Under the pieces are notes generated by a model. It had not been told where the DNA came from. It did no database searches and saw only the letters and a program-made list of their open reading frames with translations. Positions 1-7,349 of a DNA stretch of 64,000 nucleotides are shown here, one piece after another (within the stretch, counting starts at the first letter, position 1; each line of letters opens with the position of its first letter). Source of the stretch: an uncultured Dehalococcoidia bacterium (GTDB lineage: Bacteria; Chloroflexota; Dehalococcoidia; Lucifugimonadales; UBA3495). The stretch is from contig OY282494.1 of NCBI GenBank assembly GCA_958296385.1, forward strand, positions 851,416 through 915,415, in the 5' to 3' direction. The translations under genes were made by a program, and so were the position numbers.

Positions 1-15
1 TATCCTTGCCGTATT

Positions 16-1320
16 ATGAGCAACCTGACGCCCAACCTTGCCCAACGCATCGCCGAGTTCGCCGCCGGAATGGCCCAAACCGACGCCGCCTTGCCCCCGC
101 CGGTTGCTGATTTGTGCCGCGCTATGATGCTGAACGCCGCCGCTGCTGCGCTGGCCGGCGCGGCCCATCCGGACGGGGTGGCCTTGGCCCGGTTTGTCCG
201 CGCGATGGGCGGCAACGGACGCTGTACTATCATCGGGATGGGGCAGCGCACTTCGCCGGTGTACGCTGCGCTGGTCAACGGCGCTTTGGTGCGGATGCTG
301 GATTTTGACGACAACGCCGCCGACACCGGCAGCCATCCCACCGCCGCCGTGTTTCCGGCGGCGATGGCGGTGGGGGAGATGCAGGCTTGCGCCGGCGCAG
401 CGGTACTGTCCGCTTTTGCCGCCGGATGCGAGATTGCGGCGCGCCTGGCATCCGATGCAGCAACGGGCGGCAACGCCGGCGCAATCGGAGCGGCGGCGGC
501 CTCCGCAATGCTGCTGGGGCTGGATGCCGACGGGATAGCCAACGCCGTCGGCATCGCGGCCGGCGGCGCCGAAACCGGCGTTGGCTACCCGGCCGCCGGG
601 GCCGCGGCGCTGGCCGCCGGCCAGTCGGCCATGCGCGGCGTGATGGCGGCGCTGCTGGCAGCGGAAAGCATCGCCGGCGCGCCGGTTGACCTGCCGGCCG
701 GGCCGGATGCGCTGGCCGGCCTGGGGCAAAGCTGGCGGCTGGCCGACCCCGGTATCACCATCCGGCTGTACCCGTGCCATCCGGCCGGCCACAGCGTAAT
801 TGACGCCGCTTTGGATTTGACGCAGTTGCATCGCTTTGCGCCGGCCGACATCGCCAGCGTGCACGTCGGCGTAACCGCCGCCGGGTTGGAGCAACTGCCG
901 CATCATCTGCCGGCCGACGGCTGGCAAGCCCGCAGCAGCGCGGGTTTCATCGCCGCCGCCACGCTGTGCCACGGCCAGCCTTTGATTAACTTTTTCTCCG
1001 ATGCGGCGGTGCAGGATGCCGGGGTGCGCGCGCTGATGGGGCGGGTATCCGTGGAGGCTACGCTGCCGCCGTCGGCGCTGTCGCGGCATCCGGCGGAAAT
1101 GGCGGTTACGCTCAACGACGGGCGCACGCTGCGGCATCGCATCGACCACCCGCGCGGCACGCCGGCCATGCCGCTGGACGCCGACGAGCTGGAGGCCAAG
1201 TTCCTCTACTGCACCCGCTACATCCTGCCGGCCGACCACATTGACGAAGCCATCAGCGGTTTCCGCAACATCACAACAATCGAGAACATCAGCGGAATGG
1301 TATCCGTACTTGGAGGGTAA
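16..1320 (+). CDS. MmgE/PrpD family protein (copy 1)
   Basis: This is a 434-residue member of the MmgE/PrpD superfamily, close to the family's usual 450 residues. Known members include 2-methylcitrate dehydratase, cis-aconitate decarboxylase and iminodisuccinate epimerase. The family signature is visible as LDFDD (residues 95-99) followed by SHPTA (106-110), and a Cys/His-containing CHPAGHS segment lies near residue 254. There is no signal peptide, so it should be cytoplasmic. It starts 15 bases into the window, so its upstream context is not visible, and no clear ribosome binding site is seen. A quinone oxidoreductase begins 3 bases after its stop, so the two are probably co-transcribed. The substrate cannot be fixed: no methylcitrate-cycle partners (prpB, prpC) are present. 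Two further paralogues lie in this window. Confidence 0.85.
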   Translation: MSNLTPNLAQRIAEFAAGMAQTDAALPPPVADLCRAMMLNAAAAALAGAAHPDGVALARFVRAMGGNGRCTIIGMGQRTSPVYAALVNGALVRMLDFDDNAADTGSHPTAAVFPAAMAVGEMQACAGAAVLSAFAAGCEIAARLASDAATGGNAGAIGAAAASAMLLGLDADGIANAVGIAAGGAETGVGYPAAGAAALAAGQSAMRGVMAALLAAESIAGAPVDLPAGPDALAGLGQSWRLADPGITIRLYPCHPAGHSVIDAALDLTQLHRFAPADIASVHVGVTAAGLEQLPHHLPADGWQARSSAGFIAAATLCHGQPLINFFSDAAVQDAGVRALMGRVSVEATLPPSALSRHPAEMAVTLNDGRTLRHRIDHPRGTPAMPLDADELEAKFLYCTRYILPADHIDEAISGFRNITTIENISGMVSVLGG

Positions 1321-1323
1321 ATT

Positions 1324-2292
1324 ATGAAAGGGATTCAGGCTTACGAAACCGGCGGGCCCGACGTACTCAAATACGGGGATATGCCGGAACCCGTTGCGGC
1401 CCCCGGCCAGGCGGTAGTCGCAATACGCAACATCGGCGTCAACTACACCGACGTATCCAGCCGGAAAGGAACCAACCCGCCGGCGGCCTTTCCCTGGACG
1501 CCGGGGCGAGAGGCGTCGGGGGTCGTCAGCGCGGTGGGCGACGGGGTGAGCGAGGTGAGCGTGGGCGACCGGGTGGCCTACGCCATGCACACCGGCTCCT
1601 ACGCCGAGCAGCAGGCCGTACCCGCCTGGCTGCTGGTGCGGATTCCCGACGACATGGACTTTGCGACGGGCGCCGCAACCCTGCTGCAAACTATGACGGC
1701 CCACTTTCTGGTCAACGACATCATTCCCCTGCAATCCGGAGACCGGGCACTGGTGCACGCCGGCGCCGGCGGGATGGGCCTGCTGCTCATCCAGATGCTG
1801 AAACGCCGGGGCCTGCACGTGTACACCACCGTATCCACCGACGAGAAAGCGGAACTGGCCAGCGGCGCCGGGGCCGACGACGTTATCCGGTACACGCAGC
1901 AGGACTTTGAGGAGGAAATACGCCGGCTGACCGACGGCGCCGGCGTCAAGATTATCTACGACGCCGTGGGGCAAACTACTTTTGAGAAAGGGCTGCGCGT
2001 CCTGGGGCGCCGGGGGTGTATGTGCCTGTACGGGCAAGCCGGCGGGCCGGTGGGGATGGTGGACTCGGCGGCGCTGCGCAACGGGTCGCTGTACCTGACC
2101 CGCCCGTCGCTGGGCGATTTCACCGCCACGCGCCCGGAACTGCTGCAACGGGCTACGGAATGTCTGGACTGGGTGCAAACCGGCGCAATCAAACTGAACG
2201 TCAGCCTGAACCTGCCCCTCTCCGAGGCCGCCGAGGCGCACCGCCGGCTGGAAGGACGGGAAACCACCGGCAAGATACTGCTGACGCCGTGA
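1324..2292 (+). CDS. Zinc-independent quinone oxidoreductase (MDR superfamily)
   Basis: This 322-residue protein has the medium-chain dehydrogenase/reductase layout. The N-terminal catalytic GroES-like domain carries NYTDVSSRKG (residues 40-49) but lacks the zinc-ligand cysteines of alcohol dehydrogenases. The Rossmann domain has the NADPH-binding glycine motif AGAGGMG (146-152). This matches the quinone oxidoreductase (QOR/zeta-crystallin) branch, which reduces quinones or enoyl ketones with NADPH. It follows the MmgE/PrpD gene by 3 bases and probably shares its transcript. A paralogue lies at 26200-27171. The physiological acceptor is unknown. Confidence 0.85.
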   Translation: MKGIQAYETGGPDVLKYGDMPEPVAAPGQAVVAIRNIGVNYTDVSSRKGTNPPAAFPWTPGREASGVVSAVGDGVSEVSVGDRVAYAMHTGSYAEQQAVPAWLLVRIPDDMDFATGAATLLQTMTAHFLVNDIIPLQSGDRALVHAGAGGMGLLLIQMLKRRGLHVYTTVSTDEKAELASGAGADDVIRYTQQDFEEEIRRLTDGAGVKIIYDAVGQTTFEKGLRVLGRRGCMCLYGQAGGPVGMVDSAALRNGSLYLTRPSLGDFTATRPELLQRATECLDWVQTGAIKLNVSLNLPLSEAAEAHRRLEGRETTGKILLTP

Positions 2293-2342
2293 TACAGTGA
2301 CAACGTGGGCGTTCCAACACCGTCGCGCAACCGGAGGATGAT

Positions 2343-2795
2343 ATGACACAGCCCGTTCCATACCATAAAAAACTGCACACGCTCACCATTCAAGAGTTCA
2401 ACGAGCAGTGCCTGGAAATCGTCGCCGCCATCTCCGAACACGGCGGCAAGGCAATTATCTTTGACGGCGACAAGACCGTAGCACAGATTACGCAATACGA
2501 GAAAGTGCACGACCCAATCCGGGAGTCCCTAAAAGACGGTATGCAAATCATCGGCAACACCGTGTCCCCGACGCCCGCCGAATGGTTTGCAAGCCCCAAC
2601 GCCGCCGCCATCTCCGAGCACGGCGGCAAGGCAATTATCTTTGATGGCGACGAACCCGTGGCGCAGATTACGCAGGACGTGCGACCGTACAACAAACTCC
2701 GGGGTTCCTTCAAAGGCCGTATGCAAATCTTTGGCGACATCGTATCCCCGATGCCCGCCGAATGGTTCGCAACCCCCAAAGGCACCGAGGAGTAG
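2343..2795 (+). CDS. Phd-like antitoxin with internal tandem duplication
   Basis: This is a 150-residue protein with a ribosome binding site (GGAGG) before the ATG. An N-terminal stretch of about 27 residues, containing TIQEFNEQ, resembles the start of Phd/YefM-type antitoxins, which bind operator DNA and neutralise a partner toxin. It is followed by two copies of a 60-residue unit, each beginning AAISEHGGKAIIFDGD and ending in PAEWFA. At DNA level the copies are 2424-2603 and 2604-2783, an exact 180-base period with few differences, so the duplication is in frame and fairly recent. A PIN toxin gene starts 5 bases after the stop, which supports the antitoxin role. The family call rests on this context and on weak similarity; no helix-turn-helix is obvious. 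Confidence 0.6.
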   Translation: MTQPVPYHKKLHTLTIQEFNEQCLEIVAAISEHGGKAIIFDGDKTVAQITQYEKVHDPIRESLKDGMQIIGNTVSPTPAEWFASPNAAAISEHGGKAIIFDGDEPVAQITQDVRPYNKLRGSFKGRMQIFGDIVSPMPAEWFATPKGTEE

Positions 2796-2800
2796 CCGAC

Positions 2801-3199
2801 TTGATACTCCCGGACACCCACGCGCTGATTTGGCACACGACTCTGAATCCCAGACTTGGCCCGCGAGCCGCGCGCAGGATTGATGAAGCGATCACCGAGG
2901 GAAACATCGCATTCTCAGCCATCTCAGTCTGGGAAGTAGCCCTGCTCCTTCGCAAAGATCGCATCGGGTTGGAAATTGACGCGATGCAATGGCGTCAAGA
3001 AATACTCTCCGAAGGGTTCAGAGAAATCCCGGTCGATGGCGTAATCGCTGCCCGCTCAGTCGGCTTGACTGGTATGCACGACGACCCGGCTGACCGCATC
3101 ATCGTAGCCACTGCATTGCAAGGACACCAGCTAATCACTGCCGATTATCAAATCCTCAATTGGCCCGGCACTCTTGACCGATTCTCAGCCCGCCGCTGA
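2801..3199 (+). CDS. PIN domain toxin (VapC-like ribonuclease)
   Basis: This is a 132-residue PIN-domain protein, predicted to be a magnesium-dependent endoribonuclease. The acidic active-site residues are in the expected order: D5 in MILPDTHALIW, E45 in SVWEVALLL, D95 and D98 in DDPADRII, and D115 in ITADYQIL. A TTG start at 2801 is chosen because GAGGAG lies 8 bases upstream, inside the end of the antitoxin gene, and because PIN proteins begin right at the DTHALIW strand. An in-frame ATG at 2762 would add 13 residues of poor fit. It forms a toxin-antitoxin pair with the gene ending at 2795. Confidence 0.8.
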   Translation: MILPDTHALIWHTTLNPRLGPRAARRIDEAITEGNIAFSAISVWEVALLLRKDRIGLEIDAMQWRQEILSEGFREIPVDGVIAARSVGLTGMHDDPADRIIVATALQGHQLITADYQILNWPGTLDRFSARR

Positions 3200-3257
3200 T
3201 TCGTTCACTCAATTGCAAGCGGCCACCGGGGCCATGCCTTTTATCATTGGAGGCTTT

Positions 3258-3359
3258 ATGAATCTGTACGACATCGCGCTGGCCCGGCGCAGACGCTGGG
3301 CTGAGTTAACGGGGGCATTATGGCATCAAACCGCCGCATCTATCTGGTTTCCTGCGTAA
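3258..3359 (+). CDS. Possible 33-residue small ORF
   Basis: This short reading frame has a good ribosome binding site (GGAGG, 6 bases before the ATG) and encodes 33 residues rich in Arg and Trp (MNLYDIALARRRRWAELTG at the start). Its last 40 bases overlap the start of the DUF6884-like gene in another frame. It may be a translated leader coupled to that gene, or the remnant N-terminus of a lost gene. No family is recognised. The support is the ribosome binding site only. Confidence 0.25.
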   Translation: MNLYDIALARRRRWAELTGALWHQTAASIWFPA

Positions 3360-3745
3360 AGACGAAGCTGCCCCATCGTGCTGCGGCCCAAGACCTCTAT
3401 GTATCTACCTGGTTCAAAAGAGCTCGCGAGTACGTGCTAAAATCCGGTTCGCCGTGGTTCATTCTATCCACGGAATACCACTTGGTGCACCCGGATCAAG
3501 TCATCGCTACTTACGAGAAAACCTTGCAGGGAGTGGCTGAATGGCGCGATTGGGCGGAGAAAGTTCAAGGCCAAATGGAACATATGCTGCCGCCCGCTGA
3601 TGAAGTCGTCATCTTTGCTGGCGCCAATTACCGAAAGCATCTCATACCCTATCTCAGCCGCCGCTTTCCCCTTGTCTGCGTTCCGCTGGCACATCTTGGT
3701 ATCGGTCAACAGGTAAAATGGCTGTCGGAAAATGAGCCGGATTGA
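3320..3745 (+). CDS. DUF6884-like protein
   Basis: This 141-residue soluble protein begins RRIYLVSCVKTKLPHRAAA and contains WFILSTEYHLVHPDQVIATY. Both segments are typical of the DUF6884 family, distantly related to the C-terminal or lyase-like domain of archaeosine-type tRNA-guanine transglycosylases. Proteins of this type are common near mobile and defence loci, but their activity is not established. It follows the toxin-antitoxin pair and precedes the trp T-box leader. The start is an ATG in a weak ribosome binding site context; translational coupling with the 33-codon ORF that overlaps it is possible. Confidence 0.65.
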   Translation: MASNRRIYLVSCVKTKLPHRAAAQDLYVSTWFKRAREYVLKSGSPWFILSTEYHLVHPDQVIATYEKTLQGVAEWRDWAEKVQGQMEHMLPPADEVVIFAGANYRKHLIPYLSRRFPLVCVPLAHLGIGQQVKWLSENEPD

Positions 3746-3794
3746 CGCCTCCATCTCTCCATCCTATACTGCACGCTGCACATCTGAATACTGC

Positions 3795-4050
3795 AAAGGC
3801 TGGGATGGGGGTTAGTAGGCGGGTAGCGTGGCACAGCGAGCCGGGGGTGGTGTGAGCCGGCGCCGGGCGCAGTCGCTGAATGGGCCCCGGAGCCGCCCGC
3901 TGAAAGGTTATCCGAGTAGGCGCGGACGCTTGGGCCGCGTTAGTCGCCTATTGAACGCCGGCATCATTGGCCGGTGAATACCAACCATCAGCATCAGGGT
4001 GGCATAGCGACCGTTTGGCTCGTCCCGCAGAGGACGGGCTTTTTGATTTT
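3795..4050 (+). promoter_or_regulatory. T-box leader, tryptophan-specific (trpE operon)
   Basis: All landmarks of a transcriptional T-box riboswitch are present in order. The Stem I base is formed by GGCGGG (3818-3823) pairing with CCGCCC (3893-3898). The distal Stem I consensus is AGCGAGCC (3835-3842) and GGTGTGAGCC (3849-3858). The specifier loop segment GAATGGGCCCCGGAGC contains the codon TGG (3881-3883), which specifies tRNA-Trp. A Stem III-like AGTAGGCG...CGCCTATTGAA lies at 3915-3955. The T-box sequence AGGGTGGCATAGCG (3996-4009) matches 12 of 14 consensus positions and is followed by CGTCCC and a terminator. Uncharged tRNA-Trp should stabilise the antiterminator and switch on trpE-VOC-trpG. 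The exact 5' end is approximate. Confidence 0.85.
4018..4044 (+). terminator. T-box intrinsic terminator
   Basis: GCTCGTCC (4018-4025) pairs with GGACGGGC (4032-4039), with one G-U pair, around a 6-base loop, followed by TTTTT (4040-4044). It overlaps the conserved CGTCCC of the T-box module, so it is the conditional terminator competing with the antiterminator at 3996-4009, rather than a simple end of the upstream gene. Confidence 0.8.
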
Positions 4051-4086
4051 GCCGCCGTACCGATTTGCCGCCATTCCGAGACGAAT

Positions 4087-5538
4087 ATGTACCAACCAAG
4101 CCTGGAACAAGTCCGCGCGCTGGCGTCGCAGGGCAACCTGTGTCCCGTCTATCGCACCATCAACGCCGACCTGGAAACGCCGGTATCGGCCTACCTGAAA
4201 GTTGCCCGCCCGCCTTACTCCTTTCTGCTGGAATCGGTGGCCGGCGGCGAGCGGCTGGGGCGTTACAGCTTTATCGGCACCGAACCCTACGACGTGTTCA
4301 GCACCGGCGCCGACCAGCCCTCCGGCCCGGTTGACCCGCTCACTCTGGTGCAGCGGGAGATGGATTCTTACCGGCTCATTCCGGTGGATGACCTGCCGCC
4401 TTTCCACGGCGGCGGCGTTGGCTACGTGGCCTATGACGCCGTGCATTACTTTGAGCCGCGCGTCCCCATGCCGGACGCCGACCCGCAGGGTTTGCCCGAA
4501 TCGGTCTTTATGTTCACCGACACCCTGCTGGTGTTCGACCACCTGCGCCACGACATCAAGGTTGTCAGCCACGCCCGGCTGGACGGCGATATTGACGCCG
4601 CTTATGATGCGGCCATCGCCAAAATCGAGCGGATGGTTGACCGCCTGTCGCGCCCTCTGGTACTGCCGCCGGAACTGGTGGGCCAGCCGACATTGCCCGC
4701 CGGCGGAGCGGTGGAGTCAAACTTTACCATCCCCGGCTACGAGGCGGTTATTGAGCAGTGCATTGAGTACATCTACGCCGGCGATGTCATTCAAGTAGTC
4801 AATTCACAGCGGTTCAGCCGCCGGACGGACGCCCATCCTTTTCAGGTGTACCGCGCTCTGCGGGGCAGCAACCCGTCGCCCTATATGTACTACCTGGACC
4901 TGAACGGCTTTCAGATTGTGGGCGCGGCCATTGAAACGGTGGCCAAGGTGGAGGATGGCATCGTCGCCACTCACCCCATCGCCGGCACGCGGCCCCGGGG
5001 CCAGACGCCGGCCGAGGATGCCGCCCTGGAGGAGGAACTGCAAAACAGCGAGAAGCAGCGGGCCGAACACATCATGCTGCTGGATTTGGGGCGCAACGAC
5101 ATCGGCCGGGTCAGCGTGCCCGGCACGGTGAACGTTACGCAGTTTCTGGAGGTGGAGCGGTTCTCCCACGTAATGCACCTGGTGTCCCACGTGGAAGGCC
5201 GGCTGCGGCCCGACATGACCACCTATGACGCGCTGCGGGCCTGCTTTCCGGCCGGCACGGTATCGGGGGCGCCCAAGATTCGGGCCATGGAAATCATCGC
5301 CGAAGTGGAGCAGGAACGCCGGGGGCCCTACGGCGGCGCCGTCGCTTATTTCAGCTACAACGGCAACATGGACACCGCCCTGGTGCTGCGCACCGGCGTT
5401 TTCAAGGACGGCGTGATGTACGTGCAGGCCGGCGGCGGCGTGGTGGCCGACAGCGTGGCCGAGGACGAGTACATGGAAACCCGCCACAAATCCGGCGCAA
5501 TGATGCGCGCCATTGACGCCGCTGAGGGGCGGGCCTAG
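4087..5538 (+). CDS. trpE: Anthranilate synthase component I
   Basis: This 483-residue enzyme converts chorismate and ammonia or glutamine to anthranilate, the first committed step of tryptophan synthesis. The N-terminal domain carries LLES (residues 47-50), the element used for tryptophan feedback binding in TrpE proteins. The C-terminal chorismate-binding domain shows QVVNSQRFSR, PIAGTRPRG, LDLGRNDIGR, FPAGTVSGAPK and a PYGGAVAYFS segment. The ATG at 4087 is chosen because it lies just after the T-box terminator; an in-frame extension to 3967 would run through the riboswitch. The usual SSPE motif reads GAAIET at residues 279-284. It is the first gene of a T-box-controlled operon with the VOC gene and trpG. 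Confidence 0.95.
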   Translation: MYQPSLEQVRALASQGNLCPVYRTINADLETPVSAYLKVARPPYSFLLESVAGGERLGRYSFIGTEPYDVFSTGADQPSGPVDPLTLVQREMDSYRLIPVDDLPPFHGGGVGYVAYDAVHYFEPRVPMPDADPQGLPESVFMFTDTLLVFDHLRHDIKVVSHARLDGDIDAAYDAAIAKIERMVDRLSRPLVLPPELVGQPTLPAGGAVESNFTIPGYEAVIEQCIEYIYAGDVIQVVNSQRFSRRTDAHPFQVYRALRGSNPSPYMYYLDLNGFQIVGAAIETVAKVEDGIVATHPIAGTRPRGQTPAEDAALEEELQNSEKQRAEHIMLLDLGRNDIGRVSVPGTVNVTQFLEVERFSHVMHLVSHVEGRLRPDMTTYDALRACFPAGTVSGAPKIRAMEIIAEVEQERRGPYGGAVAYFSYNGNMDTALVLRTGVFKDGVMYVQAGGGVVADSVAEDEYMETRHKSGAMMRAIDAAEGRA

Positions 5539-5592
5539 CGCCCGTTGACACTCACACTCATCTATCGCAATCATCGCAAGAGGGATTCCCAA

Positions 5593-6033
5593 ATGCTCAA
5601 GTCATTTTTCCACACCGGCTTTATCGTCAAAGACCTGGACGCCGCCATCGCTTTCTATACCGACGTGATGGGCCTCACGCTGGCTATGCGCACGGAACGC
5701 TCCGGCGCGTTTCCCAGCGCTCTGCTGGGTTACCCCGACGCTCACATCAAGGGGGCGTTTTTTGAGCTGGGGGAGGGGCATCAGCTGGAGCTGATTCAGT
5801 ACCTGAACCCGGCGGGCGGGTTTGCTGATTTTGACAAGAACGACGTCCGCGCGGCGCATCTGGCGTTTTTCGTTGCGGACATTGACGCGTTTTACGAGGC
5901 TACCCGCGCGCGGGGGCTGGCCTATGGCGTTCCGCCCGTTGCGATGTACGACGACGACGGGAATATGCTGCGCAAGGCCGCGTACTGCCAGGACCCGGAC
6001 GGCAACTGGCTGGAACTGGTGGAGCTGTTCTGA
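5593..6033 (+). CDS. VOC family protein (glyoxalase/dioxygenase fold)
   Basis: This 146-residue protein has two beta-alpha-beta-beta-beta modules of the vicinal oxygen chelate fold. The candidate metal ligands sit where expected: H7 (FFHTGFIV), E66 (HQLELIQY), H89 (AAHLAFFV) and E141 (WLELVEL). This pattern resembles glyoxalase I and methylmalonyl-CoA epimerase-type proteins. The ATG at 5593 is chosen for its upstream AAGAGGG; a longer frame from 5545 has no support. Its TGA stop overlaps the trpG ATG (TGATG at 6031-6035), so translation of trpG is probably coupled to it. Its role inside a tryptophan operon is unknown. Confidence 0.85.
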   Translation: MLKSFFHTGFIVKDLDAAIAFYTDVMGLTLAMRTERSGAFPSALLGYPDAHIKGAFFELGEGHQLELIQYLNPAGGFADFDKNDVRAAHLAFFVADIDAFYEATRARGLAYGVPPVAMYDDDGNMLRKAAYCQDPDGNWLELVELF

Positions 6034-6638
6034 TGCTGCTGCTCATTGACAATTACGACAGCTTTACCTGGAATCTCTACCAGTATCTGTCCGAGCTGGG
6101 CGCGGAGGTTACGGTAATCCGCAACGACAAAACTACCGTTGAGGACATTGCCACGCTGCGGCCCGATGGCATCGTCATATCGCCCGGCCCCTGCTCGCCC
6201 CGGGAGGCCGGCATCTCCAACGACGTCATCCGGCATTTCGGGCCGCAGCTGCCGGTGCTGGGCGTTTGCCTGGGCCATCAGTGTATCGGCGATGCCTACG
6301 GCGCAACGGTGGACCGGGCCGGCGAGATTCGGCACGGCAAGACGTCGCTGATTCATCACGACGGCAAGGGCGTTTTCGCCGGCCTGCCCACGCCCTTTGA
6401 GGCCATCCGCTACCACAGCCTGGTCATCTACCCGGAAACGCTGCCCGACTGCCTGGAGGTGAGCGCGCAAACCGACAAAGGCCTGATTATGGGCGTGCGC
6501 CATAAGGAGCTGCCGGTGGAGGGCATCCAGTTCCATCCGGAGTCAATAATGACGCGGGTGGGCCACGACCTGCTGCGCAACTACCTGCGCCAGGTGGACG
6601 AGTTCGCCGCTGCCGCTGCCCCAAATGTGCGGATTTGA
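6033..6638 (+). CDS. trpG: Anthranilate synthase component II (glutamine amidotransferase)
   Basis: This is a 201-residue class I glutamine amidotransferase. The catalytic triad is visible as C79 (GVCLGHQCIG) with H168 and E170 (FHPES). It begins LLLIDNYDSFTWNLYQ, which is characteristic of TrpG/PabA. It hydrolyses glutamine and passes ammonia to TrpE. In organisms with a single copy it may also serve aminodeoxychorismate synthase (PabA role), which cannot be judged from this window. Its start overlaps the stop of the VOC gene by one base. The remaining trp genes (trpD, C, F, B, A) are not in the window. Confidence 0.95.
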   Translation: MLLLIDNYDSFTWNLYQYLSELGAEVTVIRNDKTTVEDIATLRPDGIVISPGPCSPREAGISNDVIRHFGPQLPVLGVCLGHQCIGDAYGATVDRAGEIRHGKTSLIHHDGKGVFAGLPTPFEAIRYHSLVIYPETLPDCLEVSAQTDKGLIMGVRHKELPVEGIQFHPESIMTRVGHDLLRNYLRQVDEFAAAAAPNVRI

Positions 6639-6727
6639 CGCATCCGGTAACGGGCGCGCCAATGGCATTGCTGTTATATTTTCTGTAACCGAAAACGATT
6701 CAACGGCAACGTGGAGGTCTAGCAGCA

Positions 6728-7276
6728 ATGCCAAAAGGGAACATTCAACGCGGTTTGACGGCCGCTTTGGTCGGCGCCATTCTCATCATCGGCGTAACGG
6801 CTTGCGGTTTGGTGGGCGGCGGCGGGGACGCCGAGGAGGAAGTCGCGGCCATGCTGGAACTGGAACAGCAGGCTACGGATAACGTCATCAAACTGGAAGT
6901 GCTCACCGCCCGGTTCGAGCAGCTGGACGAGGCCAACCAGAACCTGTCCAAGCGCATCGACATGATGACCGAAGAGAACCAGAAACTGGCCGGCCGGGTT
7001 ACCCAGCTGGAATCGGGCGGCGCAACCGCCGGCACCGCCACCGCGACCGCGCAACCCAGCTTGGGCCCCTCCTGGGATGCGGCCTCCGCGGAAGACCGGG
7101 CGGCGGTGCGCGATTTTGCAAAGTGCACGACGGAGCAGGCTTCCGGCGGCATTGCCCCCGAGGAAGTGGCCCTGCTGATTGACGCGGCGGAAATGGCAAA
7201 CTGGCAGGCGATTGACGCCGGCTCCCTGAGCGTTCCTCAGCTGCGGGTAATGCGCTCCCTGGTTTGCTCGCAGTAA
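6728..7276 (+). CDS. Predicted coiled-coil lipoprotein
   Basis: This 182-residue protein has an N-terminal signal with hydrophobic residues 10-22 and a lipobox-like VTAC ending at C26, suggesting a lipid-anchored surface protein. Residues 35-100 are charged and heptad-like (many E, L, Q), predicting a coiled coil. A Thr/Ala-rich linker near residues 100-115 leads to a small C-terminal domain with two cysteines (AKCTTEQ and LVCSQ at the end) that could form a disulphide. GGAGG precedes the ATG. No known family is recognised. It lies downstream of trpG with its own 89-base spacer. Confidence 0.7.
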   Translation: MPKGNIQRGLTAALVGAILIIGVTACGLVGGGGDAEEEVAAMLELEQQATDNVIKLEVLTARFEQLDEANQNLSKRIDMMTEENQKLAGRVTQLESGGATAGTATATAQPSLGPSWDAASAEDRAAVRDFAKCTTEQASGGIAPEEVALLIDAAEMANWQAIDAGSLSVPQLRVMRSLVCSQ

Positions 7277-7349
7277 CAGCAGCCCATCCAATCGCCATCC
7301 TCAAATCGGCATCCTGCGATCAATCGTAACGGCAAATCCGGAGGGCGCG

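Noticed and set aside
3974-4198. Reading frame starting GTG with a Trp codon inside the trpE leader, as a classical leader peptide
   Set aside because: It holds one Trp codon before the terminator and runs through it; the T-box elements explain the leader better.
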